Shown: positions 28,321 through 36,377, counted from the first letter of the stretch. The stretch: DNA of 64,000 nucleotides from Corynebacterium sp. ACRPH (GCF_022347285.1 NZ_JAKRND010000011.1:1-64000); one strand, 5' to 3'. The notes: a model not told the origin generated them from the sequence alone. Translations and numbers: made by a program.

Positions 28321-29292
28321 GTGTCCACCACCCACTGGATCGACAATCAAAAGAACCTGATGCTGTTTAGCGGCAGGGCTCATCCGGAATTGGGGGAGGC
28401 TGTTGCCCGCGAACTGGGCATCGAGGTCACTCCGACCACCGCCCGCGACTTCGCTAACGGCGAGATCTTCGTCCGCTTCGAAGAGTCCGTCCGCGGTTCC
28501 GATGCCTTCGTACTGCAGTCCCACCCGCAGCCGCTGAATAGCTGGCTGATGGAACAGCTGATCATGATCGATGCTCTGAAGCGTGGCTCCGCCAAGCGCA
28601 TCACCGCGATCCTGCCTTTCTACCCCTACGCCCGCCAGGACAAGAAGCACCGTGGCCGCGAGCCGATCTCCGCCCGCCTGGTTGCCGACCTGCTGAAGAC
28701 CGCCGGCGCGGACCGCATCGTCTCCGTTGATCTGCACACCGACCAGATTCAGGGCTTCTTCGACGGCCCGGTTGATCACATGCATGCCATGCCGATCCTG
28801 ACCGACTACGTGAAGGCCAACTACAACCTGGACAACATTTGCGTGGTCTCCCCCGACGCTGGTCGCGTGAAGGTAGCCGAGAAGTGGGCCAACGTGCTGG
28901 GCGATGCCCCGCTGGCGTTCATCCACAAGACCCGCGACGTGGACGTGGCCAACAAGGTCACCGCCAACCGCGTGGTCGGTGACGTGAAGGGCCGCACCTG
29001 TGTGCTGCTGGACGACATGATCGATACCGGTGGAACCATCGCCGGCGCCGTCGGCGTGCTGCGCGAGGCTGGTGCGGGCGACGTAATCATCGCCACCACC
29101 CACGGCGTATTCAGCGGGCCGGCGCGCGAGCGTCTGAGCAGCTGTGGCGCCCGCGAGATCATCACCACCGATACCCTGCCGCAGTCCACCGAGGGCTGGG
29201 ATAACCTGACGGTTCTGCCGATCGCCCCGCTGGTGGCCAAGACCATTCACGAGATCTTCGAGAATGGCTCCGTGACCACGCTGTTTGAGTAG
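28321..29292 (+). CDS. prs: Ribose-phosphate pyrophosphokinase (PRPP synthase)
   Basis: This 323-residue enzyme transfers pyrophosphate from ATP to ribose-5-phosphate, feeding nucleotide, histidine, tryptophan and decaprenyl-phosphoryl-arabinose pathways. Motifs are FSGRAHPELGEAVARELG near 15-32, FANGEIFVRFEESVRG near 44, the flexible-loop segment PYARQDKKHRGREPISARL near 103-121, the signature DLHTDQIQGFF near 137 and the PRPP-binding VLLDDMIDTGGTI near 229-241. Length is normal. Start GTG at 28321 has GGAAGG upstream. Between it and rplY is a structured leader. Confidence 0.96.
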   Translation: MSTTHWIDNQKNLMLFSGRAHPELGEAVARELGIEVTPTTARDFANGEIFVRFEESVRGSDAFVLQSHPQPLNSWLMEQLIMIDALKRGSAKRITAILPFYPYARQDKKHRGREPISARLVADLLKTAGADRIVSVDLHTDQIQGFFDGPVDHMHAMPILTDYVKANYNLDNICVVSPDAGRVKVAEKWANVLGDAPLAFIHKTRDVDVANKVTANRVVGDVKGRTCVLLDDMIDTGGTIAGAVGVLREAGAGDVIIATTHGVFSGPARERLSSCGAREIITTDTLPQSTEGWDNLTVLPIAPLVAKTIHEIFENGSVTTLFE

Positions 29293-29313
29293 TTTTAATC
29301 CCCGGTTGGGGGT

Positions 29314-29323
29314 GTGCTAACAT
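29314..29323 (+). promoter_or_regulatory. Extended -10 promoter upstream of the rplY leader
   Basis: TGCTAACAT contains TGn followed by TAACAT (hexamer at 29318-29323), an extended -10 element just after the prs stop. A weak TTTAAT lies at -35 distance. The transcript would start near 29330, about 240 bases before rplY. Confidence 0.55.
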
Positions 29324-29456
29324 ACTTTCGAATCTCGGCGAGGGCTGAATTCTCACCCAGAATTTGGCCGTTATCGGCGCGAAAAGCACACTCCCCCTTC
29401 TTTTTGTGTGACGTAACCTTTCAAAGCGAGTCCGCTCGTGTGCGGGTGCGTGACCA

Positions 29457-29546
29457 ATGAAACTGTGGGATGCATACACGCCGCGAGATATCGCGGCATT
29501 TTTTATGTCCGCGGTAGAAACGCAAGAGCGATTCAGAGCAATCTGA
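29457..29546 (+). CDS. Possible leader peptide of 29 residues
   Basis: An ATG at 29457 opens 29 codons (beginning MKLWDAY) ending in TGA at 29544-29546, 25 bases before rplY. The reading frame runs straight through the terminator-like hairpin. No good ribosome-binding site is visible, so translation is uncertain. If translated, ribosome movement would control formation of the hairpin. Confidence 0.25.
   Translation: MKLWDAYTPRDIAAFFMSAVETQERFRAI
29480..29505 (+). terminator. Terminator-like hairpin before rplY
   Basis: GCCGCGA-GATA-TCGCGGC is a perfect seven-base stem with a four-base loop followed by ATTTTTTAT. It would end transcripts from prs or from the 29318 promoter before rplY, unless read through. 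Confidence 0.65.
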
Positions 29547-29571
29547 AACACAAAATTTGAAGGAGAAAATC

Positions 29572-30216
29572 ATGGCTGACATTACTCGCCTGAAGGGCGA
29601 GCTGCGCACCGAGTTCGGCAAGGGCGCTTCCCGCCGCCTGCGTCGTGACTTCCGCGTTCCGGCTGTTGTCTACGGCAACAAGCTGGACCCGATGCACGTT
29701 CACGTGGACATCCTGGAGTTCCAGGCAATCCTGCGTAACGAGGGCGTGAACGCCGTTCTGGAGCTGGAGATCGAGGGCCAGGATCACCTGGTCATGATCA
29801 AGGCTGTGGACCAGAACGTGCTGACCCTGGACGTGGACCACGCTGACCTGCTGAACGTTAAGCGCGGCGAGAAGGTTGAGGTTGACGTTCCGGTTGTCTT
29901 CACCGGTCAGCCTGCTCCGGGCGCCCTGGTCACCCAGGAGGCGGACGTCATCACCATCCTGGCCGACGTTCTGAACATTCCGGAAGAGATCACCGTCGAC
30001 ATCGAAGGCAAGGAAATCGGCTACCAGGTTCTGGCCGGCGACCTGCAGATGCCGGGCAACGCATCCCTGGTCTCCGAGGAAGACACCCTGATCATCAACG
30101 TTGTGGAGCCGGAGGAAGAGGAACTGCCGGAGCCGGACGAGGAGGGCGAAGGCGCCGAGGGCGAGGCTGCCGAGGCAGCCGAGGACGAGTCCGCAGAGGG
30201 CGAGTCCGAGGAGTAA
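29572..30216 (+). CDS. rplY: 50S ribosomal protein L25, long (Ctc/TL5) form
   Basis: This 214-residue protein binds 5S rRNA. The N-terminal domain has LKGELRTEFGKGASRRLRRDFRVPAVVYG near 6-34 and HVHVDILEFQAIL near 43, and the C-terminal beta domain of the Ctc/TL5 type follows (VPVVFTGQPAPGALVTQEAD near 108). The last 35 residues are almost all Glu, Ala, Gly and Asp. ATG 29572 is preceded by AAGGAG at a good distance. A terminator and the pth genes follow. Confidence 0.95.
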   Translation: MADITRLKGELRTEFGKGASRRLRRDFRVPAVVYGNKLDPMHVHVDILEFQAILRNEGVNAVLELEIEGQDHLVMIKAVDQNVLTLDVDHADLLNVKRGEKVEVDVPVVFTGQPAPGALVTQEADVITILADVLNIPEEITVDIEGKEIGYQVLAGDLQMPGNASLVSEEDTLIINVVEPEEEELPEPDEEGEGAEGEAAEAAEDESAEGESEE

Positions 30217-30237
30217 TCCACTCCCCCTTCATTCACT

Positions 30238-30279
30238 GGGCCACACCGCGTGCAGTTTTCGCACCGGGTGGCCCTTTTT
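30238..30279 (+). terminator. Intrinsic terminator of rplY
   Basis: GGGCCAC (30238-30244) and GTGGCCC (30268-30274) pair and are followed by TTTTT; the inner sequence can extend the stem. Confidence 0.8.
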
Positions 30280-30283
30280 GTCG

Positions 30284-30301
30284 TTCTTTTTTATTGACGC
30301 C
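30284..30301 (+). repeat. Dispersed motif, intergenic copy between rplY and pth
   Basis: TTCTTTTTTATTGACGCC lies just after the rplY terminator, outside any gene. Confidence 0.6.
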
Positions 30302-30335
30302 CACCCACGGCCGCGGGGGTGTCCGGGGTGGACAG

Positions 30336-30341
30336 TACAAT
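30336..30341 (+). promoter_or_regulatory. -10 box TACAAT of the pth pair
   Basis: TACAAT lies 34 bases before the GTG at 30376 and after the in-frame GTG at 30319, so it argues for the shorter pth start. A TGTCC-GGGGT-GGACA inverted repeat (30319-30333) sits directly upstream and could be an operator. Confidence 0.45.
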
Positions 30342-30375
30342 AACCGTCAGTGAGCTAGAGAGAGGGCTGGAGACA

Positions 30376-30957
30376 GTGGCGTCACCAAATAAGAAACAAC
30401 ACACCAACAGCGACACGTGGCTGATCGTCGGCCTGGGCAACCCCGGCGATAAATACGCCAACACCAGGCACAATGTTGGGCGATTGGTGATCGGCGAGCT
30501 GCTGGATCGGCAAGTACCGGAGGCCAGCCTGAATACCCACAAGAAGACGAACACGGACATCGCCGAGGTGACGATCGCGGGGCGCAAGGTGGTGCTGGCA
30601 CAGCCGCGGACCTACATGAATGTGTCGGGCGGGCCGGTGCAGCAGTTGGCGGCGTTTTTCAAGATCCCGGCGGAGAACATCATCGTCGCCTACGACGATC
30701 TCGAGGGCGATCCGGGGGCGGTGAAGCTGCGGCAGTCCGGTGGTGACAAGGGGCATAACGGGTTGAAGTCCATCACGAAGTCCCTGGGCACGAAGGACTA
30801 CTGGCGCCTTTCATGCGGCATTGGACGACCGCCCGGGCGCATGGATCCGGCGGCCTATGTGTTGAAGCCCTTCCCCAAGTCGGAGGCGGCGGATGTGGCG
30901 ATCATGTGCGCTGACGCAGCCGACGAGGTTGAGCGCACCCTCGGTGTGGAAAACTAG
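30376..30957 (+). CDS. pth: Peptidyl-tRNA hydrolase (first of two)
   Basis: This 193-residue enzyme frees tRNA from stalled peptidyl-tRNA. The catalytic set is present: Asn in GLGNPGDKYANTRHNVG, His in the same block and Asp in VAYDDLEGDPGAVKLRQSGGDKGHNGLKSI. I choose GTG 30376, with GGAG just upstream, because the -10 lies inside the longer ORF. The TAG stop shares its last base with the GTG of the second pth, so the two are translationally coupled. It is the more divergent copy in the lid region. Confidence 0.9.
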   Translation: MASPNKKQHTNSDTWLIVGLGNPGDKYANTRHNVGRLVIGELLDRQVPEASLNTHKKTNTDIAEVTIAGRKVVLAQPRTYMNVSGGPVQQLAAFFKIPAENIIVAYDDLEGDPGAVKLRQSGGDKGHNGLKSITKSLGTKDYWRLSCGIGRPPGRMDPAAYVLKPFPKSEAADVAIMCADAADEVERTLGVEN

Positions 30958-31691
30958 TGGCTGTGTCTTTCCTCCAATCTCTATTTTCCGTTTTCCGCAA
31001 GAACTCCGCGTCGCAGGGGCCTGCAGCTAATAGTGCTGATGCTAGGCCAGCTAAGCCTGCAAAACGTGCCAAGCTTACCGTCGGGGAGCTGCAAGAATTC
31101 GCCCCTGAATGGATTGTGATCGGCCTGGGCAATCCTGGTGCCAAGTACGCGGAAACGCGGCACAATATCGGCTATTGGCCGATTGATCGTCTGGTTGAGC
31201 GCTATGGGGTTCAGTGGCTACCGGTGGAGGGCCAGAAGGCTCATGCGGCGTTGACCACGGTGGAGGAAACCCCCGTGGTGCTGCTCCGCTCCACGACGTA
31301 CATGAACAACTCCGGTGAGGCGGTCGGGCCGCTGGCTTCTGCTTTGAGCCTGCCGGCGGAGCGGGTCATTGTCTGCCACGACGAGCTGGACATCGCCACT
31401 GGCCAGGTGCGCATCAAGGATAAAGGCGGCGAGGGTGGCCACAATGGGCTGCGCTCAATGACTGCCGAGCTGGGCACCCAGCACTACGTGCGCGTCCGCA
31501 TGGGCATCGGCCGCCCGCCTAAGGGCACATCTGTGATTGATTTCGTTTTGAGCCCGTTTGAGGATGCAGACATCGACCCGGAGAGCGGATGGATGGAAAA
31601 CACTCTTCGGGATTCGGTGGACTCAGTGACGCTCATCGTGAACAATGGCACAGACATTGCGCGAAACGATATCCACACGCGCAAGCACTAA
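30957..31691 (+). CDS. pth: Peptidyl-tRNA hydrolase (second of two)
   Basis: This 244-residue paralogue has a basic, low-complexity N-terminal extension of about 45 residues before IGLGNPGAKYAETRHNIGYWPIDRL. Catalytic Asn, His and Asp (VCHDELDIATGQVRIKDKGGEGGHNGLRSM) are kept, so it should be active. It overlaps the first copy by one base. Tandem pth genes occur in other corynebacteria, from memory. Which copy is the housekeeping one is unclear. Confidence 0.9.
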   Translation: MAVSFLQSLFSVFRKNSASQGPAANSADARPAKPAKRAKLTVGELQEFAPEWIVIGLGNPGAKYAETRHNIGYWPIDRLVERYGVQWLPVEGQKAHAALTTVEETPVVLLRSTTYMNNSGEAVGPLASALSLPAERVIVCHDELDIATGQVRIKDKGGEGGHNGLRSMTAELGTQHYVRVRMGIGRPPKGTSVIDFVLSPFEDADIDPESGWMENTLRDSVDSVTLIVNNGTDIARNDIHTRKH

Positions 31692-31721
31692 TAAATGCTG
31701 CGGTGCAGGTAGCGCGCAGTA

Positions 31722-31745
31722 GCGAGAATACTCGCGGGTTTTTGA
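31722..31745 (+). terminator. Intrinsic terminator after the pth pair
   Basis: GCGAG-AATA-CTCGC forms a five-base stem and is followed by GGGTTTTTG, 31 bases after the second pth stop. Confidence 0.65.
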
Positions 31746-31761
31746 GCTTCCTAGCGTTAGT

Positions 31762-31775
31762 ATTGATGAATCAAT
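31762..31775. promoter_or_regulatory. Palindrome before the second acyltransferase gene
   Basis: ATTGAT-GA-ATCAAT is a perfect six-base inverted repeat 31 bases before the GTG. It is a candidate operator; no regulator is adjacent. Confidence 0.35.
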
Positions 31776-31805
31776 GCACTCGATATTGCCTTTGGGAGAT
31801 GCAAA

Positions 31806-34619
31806 GTGAAGCAGGTTTTTGGACTACTGCGCGCTGTTCATAACGCTCGAACAGGTTCGGCGAAGTCGTCCCCCGACCAGCAGAAACAACCAGAATCTGG
31901 TGCGTCTTCCGGGGCTTCTGTGTCTTCTAACCCGTCTGCGGATTCCGAACCGTCTGCGGCTTCCAAGCCTTCCGATGAGAAGAAGGCGGCTCCTGCAAAG
32001 GCGGGACCAAAGGAGGTAGCTCCGGCGACGCCTGCGGAGCAAGCGTCTGCGCCAAAGACTACTGAGGCGAAAAAGCCGGCCTCTGCGAAGCAGGAACCGA
32101 TCAAGCTCTCCGCAGTCGGCGCCCCCAAGGCTCCCTCCGCTCCGAAGCCACCAAAGGCTTCCGCTCCCCAGAAGCAGAAGCCACCGAAGGCAACCGCAGC
32201 CTCGCAGGATCCCAAGAAGTCCACTACGGCTACGAAGGTCCCTAAAGCAGACAAAAACAAGAAGCAGACAAGCACTAGCCCCAAGCAGGCTGCTACTCCC
32301 CGACCAGCTGCGGCCGCTCCGGCCATCAAACTCGGTAGCGTAGGCACACCACCCGCTCCGGGTGCTGCCCCTGGCGCGACGCGAAAAGCGCCTATGCCCA
32401 CGAAGGCGCCCAGCGCGAAGCAGGCCGCCAAGTCGGCTCCCAAGGAAACGCCTGCAGCAAAGCAGGCACCCAAGCAAGCCGCAAAGCCTGTACCCAAACC
32501 GGAGCCCGCACAGGCGCCCGCTGCGAAGCAAGCGCCCAAGCCAGTCGCGAAGACGGAGCCGAAGCCGGTGCCGCCAGCGGCGGAAAAGTCGGCGTCACAA
32601 CCAAAGAAACAACCCGAACCAAAGCAGGTGGCAACGGCACAACCTGCGCCACAGCAGCAACCTGCACCACAGCAGAACAACGTGCCGGAAGCGCTGGCGA
32701 TCCCGCCCGAGAATAAGACGGTCAAAAAGGACCGCCGTGCGCGCCTGCGCCAGGTGAAGGGCCTCGATGGCCTGCGTGGCCTCGCCGTGCTCGCGGTGGT
32801 GATCTACCACTTCTTCGGCGACATTCTGCCCGGTGGCTACCTGGGTGTGGACCTGTTTTTCGTCCTATCGGGCTTCCTGATCACCTCGCTGCTGGTGCGC
32901 GAGTACCGGGTAAACAACACGATCAGCCTGAAAGACTTCTGGATCAGGCGATTCCGCCGAATCCTTCCCGCCGCGCTGGTCACCCTGTTTATCGTCACCG
33001 CAATCGTCACCGCCATAGGTGGGGACATCGCCGTGGGCATCCGCGAGCAATTCCTGGGCACGCTGTTCTTCGTCAACAACTGGACACAGATCGCCACCTC
33101 CCAGTCGTACTTCGCGGAAAACGAGGTCCAGGTTTTCGCCCACTACTGGTCGCTGGCGGTCGAAGAGCAGTTCTACATCATCTGGCCGCTGGTGACACTC
33201 GGAATTTTCGTGTTCACCCAGCGCCGGCTCCGCCGCAGTCCGCGCCGCGTCCCGATGCTGGTGACGGCGCTGCTGGCCGTGCTTTCCGCTGCAGCCATGG
33301 CGCTGCTTTTCACCCCCGGCGAGGATCCAACGCGCGTCTACTACGGCACAGATACACACGCTTTCGGCCTGCTCATCGGCGCTTTCCTCTCGCTGGCTGT
33401 CACCTCCACGCGCAACGATCCGCGAGTGGATTCCTGGCCGTCGGCTGACAGGTTTGAGGCGCGGGTTGCGGGCGCGATCGGTGCCCTGGCGCTTGTCGGC
33501 TACGTCATCCAGCTGCTGTTTATGGGCGACGACCTGGCGGTGACCTACCAGGGTGGCCTGCTGCTAACCAGCGTGCTGGGCGTGCTGATGATCTGGGGCG
33601 TGATCCGGGAGACCGGCCCGCTGACGTGGATCTTCCGCACCAATGTCATGCGCTGGCTCGGCCAACGCTCGTTCTCGTTGTACCTGTGGCACTGGCCGGT
33701 CATCATGATTCTGCGCGCTCTTTTTGACGCCGATGGTCACATGGACCACAAGTGGATTCTCGGGCTGGCAGCGGTGCCGATCGCTCTGTTGATCTCCGAG
33801 ATTTCCTACCAGCACGTGGAAAATCCCTTCCGCCGCCGCGGCTACAAACAGACGTGGAAGGACTACTGGGCTTCTCGCCCGAGCTTCCACGAAATCAACG
33901 GGGGCTTCAAGAAGGTCGCATGGCCTGTTGTGCCGCTGCTCGTCGTAGCTTGCGTGGGCGGTGTGGTCTACGGCGTGGTTAACTCCAACGACAAGACCGA
34001 GCTGGAGCAAGAACTGGACCAACTGCAGCGCATGAACCAGGAGGCCAACAAGGGCAATGTCCCCGCCCCAGCCACTCCGCCGCCGCCGAAGGAAAAGAAG
34101 GCCGCGGCCGTGCAGGGTAAGGACATCACCGCCGTGGGTGACTCCGTGATGCTGGCAGCCAGCGAAGCACTGAACACCAACTACCCGGGCATCTACATCG
34201 ATGCGGACGTTTCCCGCCACTACACCGCCGGTATGGACGTGCTGCGGCAGCTGAACGATTCCGGCAAGTTGCGCAAGAACGTATTCCTCGGCTTCGGCAC
34301 CAACGGCCCGGCTTTCCCAGGCCAGTTGGAGGAGATGATCAACCTCATCGGCCCCGACCGCCAGATCTTCATGGCCATGCCCTACGGCGATCGAGAGTGG
34401 ATGGCGCAGTCCCGCCAGGATGTGCTGGACGCAGCCAAGGCGCACGACAACGTCTACATCGCGGACTGGTGCGGCCATGCGCAGTCCCACCAGGATCTGC
34501 TGTTCGAAGATGGTGTTCACCCAATGCCCGAGGGCGCGCAGGAGTACGCGAAATCCTTCGACGAGGCGCTGGCCCAGGCCGCGAACCACAAGAAGAAGAC
34601 CACGACTACCTGCGCCTAA
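31806..34619 (+). CDS. OatA-like acyltransferase with a 310-residue Lys/Ala/Pro-rich N-terminal extension
   Basis: This 937-residue protein has three parts. Residues 1-310 are made almost only of Ala, Pro, Lys, Ser, Gln and Thr in AAKPAPK-like units, predicted disordered and cytoplasmic. Residues about 311-690 form an acyltransferase-3 membrane domain (GLDGLRGLAVLAVVIYHFFGD, RRFRRILPAALV). The end is an extracellular SGNH domain with AVGDSVMLAAS (Ser near 778) and GVHPMPEG near 901. It would acylate an envelope component outside the membrane. Start GTG 31806 follows GGGAGA. The K/A/P region uses more AAG and GCG triplets but no frameshift is seen. Confidence 0.8.
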   Translation: MKQVFGLLRAVHNARTGSAKSSPDQQKQPESGASSGASVSSNPSADSEPSAASKPSDEKKAAPAKAGPKEVAPATPAEQASAPKTTEAKKPASAKQEPIKLSAVGAPKAPSAPKPPKASAPQKQKPPKATAASQDPKKSTTATKVPKADKNKKQTSTSPKQAATPRPAAAAPAIKLGSVGTPPAPGAAPGATRKAPMPTKAPSAKQAAKSAPKETPAAKQAPKQAAKPVPKPEPAQAPAAKQAPKPVAKTEPKPVPPAAEKSASQPKKQPEPKQVATAQPAPQQQPAPQQNNVPEALAIPPENKTVKKDRRARLRQVKGLDGLRGLAVLAVVIYHFFGDILPGGYLGVDLFFVLSGFLITSLLVREYRVNNTISLKDFWIRRFRRILPAALVTLFIVTAIVTAIGGDIAVGIREQFLGTLFFVNNWTQIATSQSYFAENEVQVFAHYWSLAVEEQFYIIWPLVTLGIFVFTQRRLRRSPRRVPMLVTALLAVLSAAAMALLFTPGEDPTRVYYGTDTHAFGLLIGAFLSLAVTSTRNDPRVDSWPSADRFEARVAGAIGALALVGYVIQLLFMGDDLAVTYQGGLLLTSVLGVLMIWGVIRETGPLTWIFRTNVMRWLGQRSFSLYLWHWPVIMILRALFDADGHMDHKWILGLAAVPIALLISEISYQHVENPFRRRGYKQTWKDYWASRPSFHEINGGFKKVAWPVVPLLVVACVGGVVYGVVNSNDKTELEQELDQLQRMNQEANKGNVPAPATPPPPKEKKAAAVQGKDITAVGDSVMLAASEALNTNYPGIYIDADVSRHYTAGMDVLRQLNDSGKLRKNVFLGFGTNGPAFPGQLEEMINLIGPDRQIFMAMPYGDREWMAQSRQDVLDAAKAHDNVYIADWCGHAQSHQDLLFEDGVHPMPEGAQEYAKSFDEALAQAANHKKKTTTTCA

Positions 34620-34647
34620 TGCCCACCCGCTAGACTTGTGGGCATTA
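34617..34647. promoter_or_regulatory. Inverted repeat holding the prfC -10 box
   Basis: TAATGCCCAC (34617-34626) and GTGGGCATTA (34638-34647) form a perfect ten-base inverted repeat. It begins at the acyltransferase stop codon and ends at the first base of the prfC ATG. The 11-base loop contains TAGACT (34631-34636), a good -10 hexamer ten bases before the ATG. It may act as both terminator and regulated promoter. Confidence 0.55.
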
Positions 34648-36293
34648 TGAGTTCAACCGCATCCGAAGCCTCGCGCCGCCGCACATTCGCCGTCATCGCC
34701 CACCCGGATGCCGGTAAATCTACCCTCACCGAGGCGCTCGCGCTGCACGCCCACATGATCAAGGAAGCCGGTGCCGTGCACGGCAAAGCCGGCCGCAAGT
34801 CCACCGTCTCCGACTGGATGGACATGGAAAAAGACCGTGGCATTTCCATCGCCTCCTCCGCCTTGCAGTTTGAATACGCCCCGAAGGGCCACGACGGCGA
34901 GCCCTTCATGATCAACCTTGTCGATACACCGGGTCACGCGGACTTCTCGGAGGACACCTACCGAGTTTTGTCTGCTGTGGATGCCGCGGTGATGCTCATT
35001 GACGGCGCCAAGGGGCTGGAGCCGCAGACGCTGAAGCTGTTCCGCGTGTGCAAGGCCCGCGGTCTGCCGATCGTGACCGTCGTGAACAAGTGGGACCGCC
35101 CCGGCCGCAGCCCGCTGGAGCTGGTGGACGAGATCGTCAACGAGATCCAGCTGCAGCCCACTCCCCTGTTCTGGCCGGTTGGCGAGGCCGGCGACTTCCG
35201 CGGGTTGGCGCGCATCAACGACGACGGGGAGGCCGAGGAGTACATTCACTTCCTTCGCACCGCCGGTGGTTCGACGATCGCCCCGGAGGAGCACTACACC
35301 CCGGAGCAGGCCGCAGAGCGGGAAGAAGACGTGTGGGAAACCGCTGCCGAAGAGGTGGAGCTGCTGGCCGCCGATGGCGCGCTGCACGACCAGGAGCTGT
35401 TCCTGGAGTGCACCACTTCTCCGCTGATCTTCGCCTCCGCGATGCTGAACTTCGGCGTGCACCAGATTCTGGATACCCTCTGCGCTTTGGCGCCCGCCCC
35501 AGCGGGCCGCGATTCCGACCCGAAGGTGATCGAGGCCGCCGCGGGCGGAAACTCCGTCGCGGTGGACGAGCACCGCGACCCCACCGATGATTTTTCGGGC
35601 GTGGTGTTCAAGGTGCAGGCCGGCATGGATCGCAACCACCGCGACTCCCTGGCCTTCATGCGCGTAGTCTCCGGCGTGTTCGAGCGCGGCATGCAGGTCA
35701 CGCATGCGCAATCTGGCCGGTCTTTCTCCACGAAGTACGCGCTGACCGTCTTCGGTCGCACCCGCGCCACCGTGGAGGCCGCCTACCCTGGCGACATCGT
35801 GGGTCTGGTCAACGCTGGTTCGCTCGCACCTGGCGACACGATCTACGCCGGCAAGAAGGTGCAGTTCCCGCCCATGCCGCAGTTCGCACCGGAGCACTTC
35901 CGCACGCTGCGCGCGAAGTCGCTGGGCAAGTACAAGCAGTTCCGCAAGGCCCTCGAGCAGCTGGATTCCGAAGGTGTTGTGCAGATTCTGCGCAACGACG
36001 CTCGCGGTGACGCTAACCCGGTCATGGCCGCCGTCGGCCCCATGCAGTTCGAGGTTATGCAGGCCCGGATGGACGTTGAGTACAACGTGGAGACCGTGGC
36101 CGACCCCGTCCCTTACTCTGTCGCTCGTCGTACTGACGCCGAGTCGGCGCCGGTGCTGGCCAAGCAGCGAGGTGTGGAGATCTTCACCCGCACGGACGGG
36201 GAGCTGATTGCCCTGTTCGGCGACAAGTGGAAGCTAGCCTTCGTGGAGAAGGAACACCCGGAGCTGACAATGGAGACCCTGGTCGCCGATTAG
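34647..36293 (+). CDS. prfC: Peptide chain release factor 3 (RF3)
   Basis: This 548-residue GTPase recycles RF1 and RF2 after termination. Motifs are G1 AHPDAGKSTLTEAL near 18, the switch region DWMDMEKDRGISIASSALQF near 59-78, G3 DTPGHADFSEDTYR near 97, G4 NKWDR near 149 and domain II FKVQAGMDRNHRDSLAFMRV near 327. EF-G is different in lacking the RF3-specific SDWMxMEKxRGISI text. ATG 34647 is chosen over the GTG at 34638 because of the promoter. RF3 is patchily present in bacteria, and its place here is lineage-specific. Confidence 0.93.
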   Translation: MSSTASEASRRRTFAVIAHPDAGKSTLTEALALHAHMIKEAGAVHGKAGRKSTVSDWMDMEKDRGISIASSALQFEYAPKGHDGEPFMINLVDTPGHADFSEDTYRVLSAVDAAVMLIDGAKGLEPQTLKLFRVCKARGLPIVTVVNKWDRPGRSPLELVDEIVNEIQLQPTPLFWPVGEAGDFRGLARINDDGEAEEYIHFLRTAGGSTIAPEEHYTPEQAAEREEDVWETAAEEVELLAADGALHDQELFLECTTSPLIFASAMLNFGVHQILDTLCALAPAPAGRDSDPKVIEAAAGGNSVAVDEHRDPTDDFSGVVFKVQAGMDRNHRDSLAFMRVVSGVFERGMQVTHAQSGRSFSTKYALTVFGRTRATVEAAYPGDIVGLVNAGSLAPGDTIYAGKKVQFPPMPQFAPEHFRTLRAKSLGKYKQFRKALEQLDSEGVVQILRNDARGDANPVMAAVGPMQFEVMQARMDVEYNVETVADPVPYSVARRTDAESAPVLAKQRGVEIFTRTDGELIALFGDKWKLAFVEKEHPELTMETLVAD

Positions 36294-36323
36294 GCGGAGT
36301 AGCAATTTGTCGCGACCCCATCA

Positions 36324-36373
36324 AAAATATTTGCACAAGGCTTGCAATGTTTCGCAGACTGTGCAAATATTTT
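36324..36373. promoter_or_regulatory. Large inverted repeat over the MMPL gene promoter, probable operator
   Basis: AAAATATTTGCACA (36324-36337) and TGTGCAAATATTTT (36360-36373) are perfect 14-base inverted arms separated by 22 bases. The right arm contains an extended -10 (TGC plus AAATAT, 36365-36370) seven bases before the ATG at 36378. A repressor bound here would block transcription. The two TetR proteins downstream are the obvious candidates. Confidence 0.7.
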
Positions 36374-36377
36374 GCGC

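Larger units (their letters stand above)
29330..29571 (+). ncRNA. Structured 5' leader or small RNA upstream of rplY
   Basis: The region has an eleven-base hairpin at 29343-29369 (GGCTGAATTCT with AGAATTTGGCC, loop CACCC, two G-U pairs), a CACAC/GTGTG hairpin with a C-rich loop at 29387-29410, a small hairpin at 29426-29438 and a terminator-like hairpin at 29480-29505. The promoter at 29318 precedes it. It could be an attenuated leader controlling ribosomal protein L25 or an independent small RNA of about 175 bases. I recognise no known RNA family. Confidence 0.45.

Noticed and set aside
29330..29571. 6C RNA or 6S RNA in the rplY leader
   Set aside because: The loops contain C-runs but not the two six-C loops of 6C RNA, and the long closing stem of 6S RNA is absent.
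31860..32740. Frameshift or fusion in the Lys/Ala/Pro-rich part of the acyltransferase
   Set aside because: The frame stays open with consistent composition and the other frames give no protein-like text.
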